Part shown: in pieces, positions 27,543 to 35,790 of the stretch | How the letters are laid out: every line of letters begins with the position of its first letter | How positions within the stretch are numbered: position 1 is the stretch's first letter | From: Formosa algae | Lineage (GTDB): Bacteria; Bacteroidota; Bacteroidia; Flavobacteriales; Flavobacteriaceae | DNA: 64,000 nucleotides | Direction: 5' to 3' | NCBI RefSeq assembly: GCF_001439665.1 | Contig: NZ_LMAK01000073.1 | Span: 51,063 to 115,062, forward strand | The notes under the pieces: model-generated | Seen by the model: the letters and a program-made list of their open reading frames with translations, nothing else | What the model was told of the DNA's origin: nothing | Database searches by the model: none | Translations under genes and position numbers: made by a program

Positions 27543-28013
27543 ATGAAAGCAGCTACAGTACGACAACTTAAAACGGAATTACAAGAGCAAACGCAAGCAG
27601 AACTAATAGAAATATGTTTACGCTTATCTAAATTTAAAAAAGAAAATAAAGAGCTCCTCACCTATTTATTAGTCGAGTCTTATAATGAGTCTGAATACAT
27701 CAATCAGATAAAAATTGAAATGTCTGAACAGTTTAAAACCATAAACACCAACAGTTATCATTATATAAAAAAGAGTGTGCGTAAAATTCTAAGACAAATT
27801 AAAACTTACGCCAGATATTCTGGTAAAAAGGAAACAGAAGTCGAATTGTTATTATTTTTCTGTTCAGAATTAAAAACCTTTAAACCTTCAATACAAAAGA
27901 ATGTTACGCTAGTTAATTTATATAACAGAACTATAGACAGTATTAAAAAAAGCATTGCTACGCTTCACGAAGATTTACAGTATGATTATCAGTTAGAACT
28001 CGATAAATTATAA
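27543..28013 (+). CDS. Conserved hypothetical helical protein
   Basis: This is a 156-residue, strongly basic, all-helical cytosolic protein with no signal peptide or membrane segment and no motif I recognise. It starts one base after the DUF202 stop codon, so it is translated from the same message. Codon use resembles its neighbours. Its stop overlaps the convergent LolA-like gene by 6 bases. Function unknown. Confidence 0.75.
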   Translation: MKAATVRQLKTELQEQTQAELIEICLRLSKFKKENKELLTYLLVESYNESEYINQIKIEMSEQFKTINTNSYHYIKKSVRKILRQIKTYARYSGKKETEVELLLFFCSELKTFKPSIQKNVTLVNLYNRTIDSIKKSIATLHEDLQYDYQLELDKL

Positions 28014-28655
28014 CATTTCTATGCTATAATTAGACATTTTTAATGTGATTTTACCTGTTTTAACACCATCTGTTTTCATTTGCTTTTTATCTACATCTAT
28101 ATCTTTCCCCATATAATTAAGCGGTATTTTAATACGTTCCATTTCAAAATTCACAGCTACCAGTTCGGGTAATAAAGATGCCTCATTTTCGTATTGAAAC
28201 ACCAAAACATAAGCACCATGTTTCTTTGTAAAAATTTCAGATTCGGCAATTCTAAGATGTTTCGTATCAATTAATAGGGTTGCGATAGAAAAATCTGCTC
28301 GCTTATCTGTCGGGATAACATTTATAGCTTTATAAGTTACACCATTGCGTTGTTCTTCTCCCCGATCAACCGTTATAAACGGATATTCAAACAATTGCTG
28401 TAAAGAAAAATCTAAACCACGTTTAGGAATCATTACAAAATCTGATGAAGAGAATTGTGTATGCTTACCTTTATTATAAATCATTTTAGCTTGCTTGGTA
28501 GGCATATTAATAAAACTAATATCTACATCTAACTGTATGTCTACCGTAAAATGTTCCACACGATCCATACGTGCTTTAACAGCCAATAAATCGGCATCTA
28601 CCTCTTGAGCAAAAACAGCCGACATACAAAAAAACGCAAGTAAAATTTTAATCAT
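28008..28655 (-). CDS. LolA-like periplasmic protein
   Basis: This 215-residue protein has a signal peptide (FFCMSAVFA, cleaved at about residue 16). A predicted open half-barrel of the LolA/LppX kind follows: strands with VKARMDRVEHFTVDIQ, KMIYNKGKHT and a C-terminal KITLKMSNY. LolA carries lipoproteins and related folds carry lipids, but this is a distant relative. Its ATG overlaps the stop of the ABC permease gene (4 bases), making it the last gene of a coupled operon with a membrane protein, an ATPase and a permease. A carrier role for whatever that transporter moves is my inference. Confidence 0.65.
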   Translation of the reverse strand: MIKILLAFFCMSAVFAQEVDADLLAVKARMDRVEHFTVDIQLDVDISFINMPTKQAKMIYNKGKHTQFSSSDFVMIPKRGLDFSLQQLFEYPFITVDRGEEQRNGVTYKAINVIPTDKRADFSIATLLIDTKHLRIAESEIFTKKHGAYVLVFQYENEASLLPELVAVNFEMERIKIPLNYMGKDIDVDKKQMKTDGVKTGKITLKMSNYSIEML

Positions 28656-29482
28656 CCGATATCTTTTTTATTAAACACATAAATACCAAGCCACATTATT
28701 AATACAATATAAACACTTAAAAATAATGTGTTTTCTAATATGGTTTTCCAATGAATAGTCGTATAAAAAAAATATTGCCAAGTATCGTTTAATTTGGCAA
28801 AAAATAACCGATTAAACCAATGGATACCAAAATCTACTTTTAGAAGTATATTAGACAGTATTAAGAAAAACGCAGACACAATCCATGTTTTGGTCGCTTC
28901 TTTAAAAAACACGGCTATGGTTAAACTCGAAACAGAAAAAAATACCATAGAGCATGTTCCAGACATAAAAGCCCATATTAAACGCTTAAATGCATCTGTG
29001 TGTTCAAAGAAATTTAAAGCATTTAAATACACGATTAAATCGCCTTTACCAAATATACCGTACGATAATACAAATGCAGAAAGTGCTACAAAAAACACAA
29101 CAGCAATTGTAAACACTATGGCTACAATATATTTACTGCTTATAAATTTCCATTTACTTATGGGTTGTAACATAACAGCTTGGACTGTCCTGTCTTTATA
29201 TTCTGATGTTAGTATACCAGACACAATAATCATTAATATTAATGGTAAGTGAAACCACAACGTATTTAATATCAGGTACACTAAAAGATTTCCGTTTAAC
29301 AAGGTCCCTTCAAAATAGAATGTCTGTTTTAAGTTATCTAAAAGAATATCAATAATATTTGTCCCCTGAAAATAAGCACTTATTAACACGACACCTTCAA
29401 TAATAAATAGCGCCGCCAAAGCATAATACGTTTTACTTTGCTTAAAGAGTTTATAAAATTCTGAATAAATTAATGCGCGCAT
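28652..29482 (-). CDS. ABC-2 type transporter permease
   Basis: This 276-residue inner membrane protein has about six hydrophobic helices. It opens with MRALIYSEFYKLFKQSKTYY, a short cytoplasmic helix typical of ABC-2 permeases (NatB/GldF-like), and has SEYKDRTVQAVMLQPISKWK at about 91-110, also typical. It pairs with the ATPase encoded 7 bases upstream and overlaps the LolA-like gene downstream. The substrate is unknown. Confidence 0.87.
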   Translation of the reverse strand: MRALIYSEFYKLFKQSKTYYALAALFIIEGVVLISAYFQGTNIIDILLDNLKQTFYFEGTLLNGNLLVYLILNTLWFHLPLILMIIVSGILTSEYKDRTVQAVMLQPISKWKFISSKYIVAIVFTIAVVFFVALSAFVLSYGIFGKGDLIVYLNALNFFEHTDAFKRLIWAFMSGTCSMVFFSVSSLTIAVFFKEATKTWIVSAFFLILSNILLKVDFGIHWFNRLFFAKLNDTWQYFFYTTIHWKTILENTLFLSVYIVLIMWLGIYVFNKKDIG

Positions 29483-29489
29483 CCTCTGG

Positions 29490-30335
29490 TTATTGAAATA
29501 ATTTATCCATATCTAATTCCGGCACACAAGAAGTTATATAAATGTGTTCTTCAGACAATTCTTGAATTAATTTTGGAACTTCGTTTGTTGAAATAGCAAC
29601 CTGTGCAATTTCACCTTTAAACAACACATCATAAGCTTTTAAAGCTTTAGACGATTTAATATTTGGAGCACTAAAACTAAAGCTCGTTGTGTTTTCTAAA
29701 ATAATGTCTTGAGCTAAACCCGATTTTATAATTTTGCCTTTGCTCATAACATACATTGTATTACAAATTTTACTTAATTGATCTATAATATGCGAGGAAA
29801 TTAAAATAGCGAGCTGTTCTTGTTCCGCTAAATCTATAATTAGCTTGCGTAAAGCTGTAATTCCTAAAGGATCTAATCCTGAAAAAGGCTCGTCTAAAAC
29901 CAGACATTTCGGATGATTTAGTAATGCGATAGCAATTCCTAACCGTTGTTTCATTCCCATAGAATAATGCTTTACAAGATCTGTTCTATCAGTTGCTAAT
30001 CCAACTTGGTTAAGTTTCTCTTCAATTGTTTCTGAAGTTATTTTTAAACCTTGAATTTTACTGAATAGTTTTAAATTTTCTGCTGCATTTAAATACTCGT
30101 ACAGTGCAGGTTTTTCTATAATGCCTCCAATAGGCTTTACACCTTGAGCATGTAAAACTACCGCACCAGAGTCAGGCTGTATTAATCCTAAAATTATTTT
30201 AAACAGCGTAGTCTTTCCTGCTCCGTTGGCACCCAAAACACCACAAATTTCTCCGGCTTTACACTGTAAATTTACCGAATTTAAAACCTGTAATTTACCG
30301 TATGATTTGCTTAAATCTATAGCAGAAACTATCAT
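29490..30335 (-). CDS. ABC transporter ATP-binding protein
   Basis: This 281-residue ATPase of the NatA/CcmA-like group has Walker A GANGAGKTT at about 36-44, signature YSMGMKQRLGIA at about 125-136, Walker B LVLDEPFSGLDP at about 147-158 and the H-loop SSHI at about 183. A C-terminal extension of about 60 residues follows the core. It overlaps the upstream membrane-protein gene by 4 bases and is followed after 7 bases by the permease gene, so it works with that permease. Confidence 0.92.
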   Translation of the reverse strand: MIVSAIDLSKSYGKLQVLNSVNLQCKAGEICGVLGANGAGKTTLFKIILGLIQPDSGAVVLHAQGVKPIGGIIEKPALYEYLNAAENLKLFSKIQGLKITSETIEEKLNQVGLATDRTDLVKHYSMGMKQRLGIAIALLNHPKCLVLDEPFSGLDPLGITALRKLIIDLAEQEQLAILISSHIIDQLSKICNTMYVMSKGKIIKSGLAQDIILENTTSFSFSAPNIKSSKALKAYDVLFKGEIAQVAISTNEVPKLIQELSEEHIYITSCVPELDMDKLFQ

Positions 30336-30874
30336 GAAGCTAACTCGAGTTGAAGTTTTTTATAATTGAATTTAGGTGTATAATTACCTTCTAAAAAGGT
30401 ACGAGACCAAAATGTTTTTCGAAATAAAAAAAACGGATCCTTCACCATAAAATACGGTACATAGTGATACCACTTTACACCACAATGTTCGTAATAACGA
30501 CTAACCTTTTCTTCTAATCCTAATTCGCTTGCTGCAACTATTGCGGCTTCGCGTTGACATTTTGAAATGATGTAATTCGCAGCAATACGCTTTCTAAATC
30601 CGTACTCAAAAAACTGATCTTTAGCGCGTTTATAATTCTGGTAACGCGACCAACCATCCATTAATACCAAAAAAATATGGACAAAAGAAAAGAGAAAACA
30701 CCAAATCCAAAAAGCTTGAATCCATAAATTAGAGTGTAAAAAAGATGCTTTTAATTGCACCCAATATATCCAAGATTCTAACAAAAAAAGGAAAAGAGAA
30801 TAGTACAACAGTCTACCCACCCTTAAGTAAGAAATAATTGAATTAGGTTGTTTTGGTAAACGTTGCCTTTCCAT
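30332..30874 (-). CDS. Conserved membrane protein at the head of an ABC operon
   Basis: This 180-residue protein has two N-terminal membrane helices (about 22-42 and 49-71). A basic, aromatic-rich cytoplasmic part follows (HYVPYFMVKDPFFLFRKTFW at about 136-155). I do not recognise a family. Its stop overlaps the start of the ATPase gene by 4 bases, so it belongs to the four-gene unit with ATPase, permease and LolA-like protein. It may be an accessory subunit. Confidence 0.7.
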   Translation of the reverse strand: MERQRLPKQPNSIISYLRVGRLLYYSLFLFLLESWIYWVQLKASFLHSNLWIQAFWIWCFLFSFVHIFLVLMDGWSRYQNYKRAKDQFFEYGFRKRIAANYIISKCQREAAIVAASELGLEEKVSRYYEHCGVKWYHYVPYFMVKDPFFLFRKTFWSRTFLEGNYTPKFNYKKLQLELAS

Positions 30875-30930
30875 TACACCAAAATAAAGAAATCTTTAAG
30901 TAATTCAAATTTTAACCCCTTTTAAATACA

Positions 30931-30958
30931 AAAAGCCTGTAAAAAAATTACAGGCTTT
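30931..30958 (-). terminator. Terminator of ndk
   Basis: AAAGCCTGTAA (30932-30942) and TTACAGGCTTT (30948-30958) form an 11-bp stem. On the minus strand a short T-run follows. It lies 25 bases downstream of the ndk stop codon. Confidence 0.72.
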
Positions 30959-30982
30959 AAAATATATTGAAAAGTTTTAAAT

Positions 30983-31402
30983 CTAAAACATCTCTCTTCC
31001 AGAGAAATGAAAAGCGCCTTCAATAGCAGCATTCTCATCACTATCACTTCCGTGTACAGCATTTTCTCCTATAGATGCAGCAAACAATTTACGTATTGTT
31101 CCTTCTGCAGCTTCTGCTGGATTAGTTGCTCCAATAAGTGTTCTAAAATCTTCAACTGCATTTTCTTTTTCTAAAATTGCAGCAACGATTGGTCCACGTG
31201 TCATGAATTCTACTAAATCATTAAAGAAAGGTCTTTCATTATGTATTGCATAAAATGCTTGAGCATCAGCCGTAGTCATTTGCGTTAATTTTAATGCAAC
31301 GATTCTAAATCCTGAAGCGTTGATTTTTTCTAAAATTGCGCCAATGTGTCCGTTTTCAACCGCATCTGGCTTAAGCATTGTAAATGTTCTATTTGTTGCC
31401 AT
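30983..31402 (-). CDS. ndk: Nucleoside diphosphate kinase
   Basis: Ndk transfers the gamma-phosphate from ATP to nucleoside diphosphates through a phosphohistidine. The 139-residue length is typical. The opening [16 protein letters not shown] (about 5-20) and the active-site block [11 protein letters not shown] (His at about 116) are intact. It has its own Bacteroidota-type promoter and a terminator, so it is monocistronic. It is divergent from nrnA. Confidence 0.96.
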   Translation of the reverse strand: MATNRTFTMLKPDAVENGHIGAILEKINASGFRIVALKLTQMTTADAQAFYAIHNERPFFNDLVEFMTRGPIVAAILEKENAVEDFRTLIGATNPAEAAEGTIRKLFAASIGENAVHGSDSDENAAIEGAFHFSGREMF

Positions 31403-31421
31403 TTGTTTTATAAATTTGCTT

Positions 31422-31451
31422 CAAAAGTAATGCATTTCTTAGGAAATACAA
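31422..31451 (-). promoter_or_regulatory. Promoter of ndk
   Basis: On the minus strand TTG (31451-31449), 19 bases, TACTTTTG (31429-31422). It is a full match to the Bacteroidota consensus, about 20 bases before the ndk ATG, giving a very short leader. Confidence 0.7.
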
Positions 31452-31488
31452 TATAAACACACATTAAAAAATTGTATCTTCGCCTCTT

Positions 31489-32505
31489 ATGACAACAGCA
31501 GAAATCAACCAAATACAAGCGCTTTTAAGCATTCCAAAACAGATTATTATTGTTCCACATAAAAATCCAGATGGAGATGCTATGGGATCTACCCTAGCCT
31601 TATATCATTATTTAAAAGCTAATAATCACAATGCTTTAGTTATGTCTCCTAACGATTATCCTGACTTTCTAAAATGGTTACCTGGAGACGATACTGTTTT
31701 AAAATACGATTCTGAAACAGAACGTTGCAATACATTATTACAAGACGCAGATCTTATTTTTACATTAGATTTTAATGCTTTACACCGTGTGGGACACATG
31801 GGCGATATGATTGCTAAAAGTGAAGCAATTAAACTCATGATAGACCACCACCAACAACCAGACGATTATGCGACTTATGTATTTTCTGATGTTACTATGA
31901 GTTCTACCTGCGAAATGGTATACCGATTTATTGAAATGTTGGGAGACGACAGTAAAATTACTGCAGATATAGCGACTTGTTTATATACTGGAATAATGAC
32001 AGATACCGGTTCATTTAGGTTTCCTTCTACTACGAGTAAAACCCATTACATTATAGGTAAACTTATTGAAGTTGGTGCTAATAACGCACAAATTCACAAT
32101 AATATTTACGACACAAATAGTTACGAAAAGCTTCAACTTTTAGGTTGCGCCTTAAGTAATTTAAAAGTTATTCCAGAATTAAGAACGGCATATATTACGT
32201 TATCTCAAGACGAATTAAATCAATTCGACTTTAAAAAAGGAGATACTGAAGGCTTTGTAAACTACGGTCTATCTTTAAATAATATCATTTTTGCGGCTAT
32301 TTTTATTGAACACAGACAAGATAATATTATTAAAATATCACTAAGATCTAAAGGCAATTTTTCTGTAAATGAATTCTCTAGACAGTATTTTGAAGGTGGC
32401 GGACACACCAATGCCGCTGGAGGAAAAAGTGATTTAAGTTTAAATGAAACCATTGAAAAATTTATTAGTATATTACCAAACCATAAAAATGAACTAACCT
32501 CATGA
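31489..32505 (+). CDS. nrnA: DHH-family phosphoesterase (NrnA-like nanoRNase / pAp phosphatase)
   Basis: NrnA-type enzymes degrade 2-5 nt RNA and dephosphorylate 3'-phosphoadenosine 5'-phosphate. The 338-residue protein has the DHH domain with HKNPDGDAMGS (about 24-34), TLDFNALHR (about 90) and MIDHHQQPD (about 115-123). The C-terminal DHHA1 domain contains GGGHTNAAGG at about 303-312. Its stop overlaps the ATG of gldI by 4 bases (ATGA), coupling translation with gldI and the following isomerase. Confidence 0.92.
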   Translation: MTTAEINQIQALLSIPKQIIIVPHKNPDGDAMGSTLALYHYLKANNHNALVMSPNDYPDFLKWLPGDDTVLKYDSETERCNTLLQDADLIFTLDFNALHRVGHMGDMIAKSEAIKLMIDHHQQPDDYATYVFSDVTMSSTCEMVYRFIEMLGDDSKITADIATCLYTGIMTDTGSFRFPSTTSKTHYIIGKLIEVGANNAQIHNNIYDTNSYEKLQLLGCALSNLKVIPELRTAYITLSQDELNQFDFKKGDTEGFVNYGLSLNNIIFAAIFIEHRQDNIIKISLRSKGNFSVNEFSRQYFEGGGHTNAAGGKSDLSLNETIEKFISILPNHKNELTS

Positions 32506-33041
32506 AAAAACTAGGTTTATGTTGTTTGGTAATTTTCAGTATACTAAGCTGTAAGTCCCCAGAAGCCAGACGACCAATATCTGTAAAAAGTGGTTCGTAT
32601 ATAGATGAATCTGTAGCACGAAACATTAAACTATACGAAAACGAAAAATCGCGTTTTCAAGACATTATGGATGCCGATACCAATCAAGATTATTTAACTT
32701 CTCAGAACGGATTTTGGTATACCTTTAATACTAAAGTAGAATCGGATTCTATACCTAAACCAGATTTTGGAGATGTTGTAAATTTCGATTACAACGTTAA
32801 AACCATAAACGGAGATGTGGTTTATACGTATGCCGAAACAAAACCAGACACCTATATCATGGATAAACAGGAATTGTTTACCGGATTGCGTGAAGGACTT
32901 AAATTAATGAAAGCTGGAGAAACAGCAACATTCTTATTCCCATCGGCAATAGCATATGGCTATTATGGAGATCAAAATAAAATTACTACAAACACACCAC
33001 TGATTTGTAAAGTAACTATTCATTCAATAATCGAAAATTAA
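32502..33041 (+). CDS. gldI: Gliding motility lipoprotein GldI (FKBP-type isomerase)
   Basis: GldI is a lipoprotein prolyl isomerase required for gliding in Flavobacterium johnsoniae, with a proposed role in folding of gliding or type IX secretion components. The 179-residue protein has a lipobox ILSC (Cys17), a conserved N-terminal segment with RRPISVKSGSYIDESV, and an FKBP domain at about 85-178 (VVNFDYNVKTINGDVVYTY, FLFPSAIAYGYYGD). It is coupled to nrnA upstream and lies 10 bases before the lipoprotein cyclophilin-FKBP gene. Confidence 0.93.
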   Translation: MKKLGLCCLVIFSILSCKSPEARRPISVKSGSYIDESVARNIKLYENEKSRFQDIMDADTNQDYLTSQNGFWYTFNTKVESDSIPKPDFGDVVNFDYNVKTINGDVVYTYAETKPDTYIMDKQELFTGLREGLKLMKAGETATFLFPSAIAYGYYGDQNKITTNTPLICKVTIHSIIEN

Positions 33042-33051
33042 TTTCACACAA

Positions 33052-34182
33052 ATGACATTATTAAAACAATCATTTAAATTCTTTTTACTTGCCCTTATGG
33101 TAAGTTTTACAGCATGTAACGAAAAATATCCTGATTTAGAAGACGGAATGTATGCTGAAATCATTACTAACAAAGGAACTATGGTAGCTAACCTAGAATT
33201 CGAAAAAACGCCAGTTACGGTTGCCAATTTTGTATCGCTTGCAGAAGGAACAAATACAATGGTAGACAGCATATACAAAGGAAAAAAATTCTATGACGGT
33301 ATTATTTTTCATCGTGTTATAGATGGTTTCATGATTCAAGGTGGAGATCCAACTGGAACAGGATCTGGCGGACCAGGTTATAAATTTCAAGATGAATTTG
33401 TAGATTCTTTAAAGCACGATAAGCCAGGTATATTATCTATGGCAAATGCTGGACCTGGATCTAACGGAAGTCAGTTTTTTATTACAGAAATTCCTACACC
33501 AAATTTAGACAACAGACACAGTGTGTTCGGAGAATTAGTATTAGGTCTTGATGTACAAGATTCTATTTCTAATGTAGAAAAAAATGCAAGAGACAAGCCT
33601 TTAGAAGATGTGGTTATTGAAACAATAAACATTATTAGAAAAGGTTCTGTGGCTAAAAAGTTTGACGCGAATGCTGTATTCTTAAATAGTTTTGCTGAGA
33701 TTGAACGCAAAAAAGAAGAGGCCGAGAAAAAAACAAATGAGGCTAAAGCTGCATTTTTAGAACAAGACAATGCTCTTAAAGCAAACATGAAAACACTTCC
33801 TACAGGTTTAGGAATTTCAGTTATATCTGAAGGAGACGGTGTGAAACCAGAATCTACAGACAAAGTACTTATTAACTATGCAGGTTATTTAGAAGATGGT
33901 TCTTTATTTGATTCTAATTATGTTGAAGTTGCTAAAGAATTTGGAGTCTATAATCCGCAAAGAGACCAACAAGGTGGTTACAAACCATTCCCTATGATTT
34001 ATAATGAAACTGCTGGTTTAATTCCTGGATTTAGAGAAGCCATGTTAAACATGAATGTAGGAGATAAAATTAGAGCCTATATTCCTGCTGCTTTAGCATA
34101 TGGAGAAAGAGGTGCACCACCAGTAATTGCACCAAATTCAAACTTAATTTTCGATTTAGAAATTGTTGGAATTGCTGAATAA
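33052..34182 (+). CDS. Lipoprotein cyclophilin-FKBP fusion isomerase
   Basis: This 376-residue envelope folding catalyst has a signal peptide ending in SFTAC (lipid Cys22), a cyclophilin domain at about 35-200 (FHRVIDGFMIQGGDPTGTG, GSQFFITE), a charged helical linker and a C-terminal FKBP domain at about 260-375 (VLINYAGYLEDGSLFDSNY, AALAYGERGAPP). It is a paralogue of the cytosolic fusion at 9832-10767. As the third gene of nrnA-gldI-isomerase, it probably helps fold the same envelope clients as GldI. A terminator closes the operon. Confidence 0.92.
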   Translation: MTLLKQSFKFFLLALMVSFTACNEKYPDLEDGMYAEIITNKGTMVANLEFEKTPVTVANFVSLAEGTNTMVDSIYKGKKFYDGIIFHRVIDGFMIQGGDPTGTGSGGPGYKFQDEFVDSLKHDKPGILSMANAGPGSNGSQFFITEIPTPNLDNRHSVFGELVLGLDVQDSISNVEKNARDKPLEDVVIETINIIRKGSVAKKFDANAVFLNSFAEIERKKEEAEKKTNEAKAAFLEQDNALKANMKTLPTGLGISVISEGDGVKPESTDKVLINYAGYLEDGSLFDSNYVEVAKEFGVYNPQRDQQGGYKPFPMIYNETAGLIPGFREAMLNMNVGDKIRAYIPAALAYGERGAPPVIAPNSNLIFDLEIVGIAE

Positions 34183-34208
34183 TAATCAATATATTTTACA
34201 TCTAGACA

Positions 34209-34241
34209 TAAAAAAGCCGCTAATTATAGCGGCTTTTTTAT
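34209..34241. terminator. Bidirectional terminator between the gldI operon and pepD
   Basis: AAAAAGCCGCTA and TAGCGGCTTTTT form a 12-bp stem around a short AT loop, with A- and T-runs on both sides. Confidence 0.87.
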
Positions 34242-34254
34242 ATTAAAGTGAGTC

Positions 34255-35715
34255 CTATTTTTTAGGAATCTCTTTTAAAATTTCAAGAACAAATTTCCAA
34301 TATTTCTGAGTTGATGAAATACTAGCACGTTCGTCTGGAGAGTGTGCTCCTTTAATAGTCGGTCCAAAACTAATCATTTCCATCTCTGGATAATTAGATC
34401 CAATAATTCCACATTCTAATCCTGCATGACAGGCAGCAACGTGAGCCTTTTCACCATGTAATTTTTCGTAAGTACTATCTAATACTTTTAAAATAGACGA
34501 CTCCATATTTGGTGCCCAACCTGGATAATCTCCAGTACAAGCAACTTCACACCCTGTTAATTCAAATGTAGCACGTAAGGTATTGGCTAAATCCCATTTA
34601 GAACTTTCTACAGAAGAGCGTGTTAAACATCCAACTTTTATATGACCGTCTTTTACAATTACACGCGCAATATTATTAGAGGTTTCAACCAATTCTGGAA
34701 TATCTGCACTCATACGGAATACCCCGTTATGCGCTGCATATAAAGCACGAGTAAAGCCTTCTTGCACACCTAAATCCATGATTTTTTCTGGTAACGCAAC
34801 ATCTTCAACAGTCACTTTTAAATCTGGTTCCATGGTTTTTAACTCCTCTTGAATGTTTGCTGTCTGTAGTTTCATTTCTAATTCAAAAGCTGCTTCATGT
34901 ATGGCATCAATAGCTACAATAGCAAAACTCTCACGAGGAATGGCGTTACGTAAACTTCCACCATCAATTTCAGAGATACGCAATCCGAAATTTTCAAAAC
35001 CATCAAATAATAAACGGTTTAAAATCTTATTCGAGTTTCCTAAACCTTCATGAATTTGCATCCCTGAATGTCCACCTTGTAAACCGTTAACCGTAATTTT
35101 ATATCCTAATTTAAATTCAGGTGTTTCTTCCTCTTCGTACGTTCTAGTTGCTGTAACATCTATTCCTCCAGCACAACCTACTCCAATTTCATCATCTTCT
35201 TCCGTATCTAAATTTAAAAGAATGTTACCTTCTAACACACCTCCTTTTAAACCTTGAGCGCCCGTCATTCCAGTTTCTTCATCTATTGTAAATAAGGCTT
35301 CAAGTGGCGGATGTGCAATCTCATCACTTTCTAAAATGGTCATAATTGTAGCCACACCCAAACCATTATCTGCTCCTAATGTTGTTCCGTTAGCACGCAC
35401 CCAATCTCCATCTACTAACATCTCAATACCTTGAGTTGCAAAATCGAAAACCGTATCGTTATTTTTTTGATGCACCATATCTAAATGGGATTGCATAACT
35501 ATTGGTGCTCGATCTTCCATTCCTGCACTTGCAGGTTTCTTAATAATAACATTTCCTACTTCATCTTCTATCGTTTCTAAGCCTAAAGACGTTCCAAAAT
35601 CTTTCATAAAAGCAATGACTTGCTCTTCTTTTTTAGACGCTCTAGGTACCGCATTTAAATCTGCAAATTTGTTCCAAAGGGCTTTGGGTTCTAGTGCTCT
35701 TATTTCTGAATTCAT
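34255..35715 (-). CDS. pepD: Aminoacyl-histidine dipeptidase (PepD, M20 family)
   Basis: PepD hydrolyses Xaa-His and other dipeptides in the cytoplasm using two metal ions. The 486-residue protein has the M20 metal ligands in QSHLDMVHQ (about 77-85), LGADNGLGVA (about 115-124) and DEETGMTGA (about 147-155). An inserted lid domain occupies about 210-390, with GLQGGHSGMQIHEG (about 208-221). It is transcribed from its own promoter and ends at a bidirectional terminator. Confidence 0.94.
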   Translation of the reverse strand: MNSEIRALEPKALWNKFADLNAVPRASKKEEQVIAFMKDFGTSLGLETIEDEVGNVIIKKPASAGMEDRAPIVMQSHLDMVHQKNNDTVFDFATQGIEMLVDGDWVRANGTTLGADNGLGVATIMTILESDEIAHPPLEALFTIDEETGMTGAQGLKGGVLEGNILLNLDTEEDDEIGVGCAGGIDVTATRTYEEEETPEFKLGYKITVNGLQGGHSGMQIHEGLGNSNKILNRLLFDGFENFGLRISEIDGGSLRNAIPRESFAIVAIDAIHEAAFELEMKLQTANIQEELKTMEPDLKVTVEDVALPEKIMDLGVQEGFTRALYAAHNGVFRMSADIPELVETSNNIARVIVKDGHIKVGCLTRSSVESSKWDLANTLRATFELTGCEVACTGDYPGWAPNMESSILKVLDSTYEKLHGEKAHVAACHAGLECGIIGSNYPEMEMISFGPTIKGAHSPDERASISSTQKYWKFVLEILKEIPKK

Positions 35716-35737
35716 AATTTCGTTTTATAATGTTACA

Positions 35738-35769
35738 CAAAGGTACATATTAGCGCCCACCTATTACAA
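35738..35769 (-). promoter_or_regulatory. Promoter of pepD
   Basis: On the minus strand TTG (35769-35767), 21 bases, TACCTTTG (35745-35738), a full consensus match about 23 bases before the pepD ATG. A plus-strand -7-like TATTTTTG (35779-35786) lies right next to it and points to the DUF3810 gene. Confidence 0.65.
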
Positions 35770-35790
35770 ACATTTACTTATTTTTGAAGC

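Noticed and set aside
28794..29252. A 152-codon plus-strand open frame
   Set aside because: It is antisense to the ABC permease gene, whose membrane helices and operon position are convincing.
33471..33863. A 130-codon minus-strand open frame
   Set aside because: It is antisense to the lipoprotein isomerase gene and is Ser/Leu/Phe-rich, as expected from reading that gene backwards.
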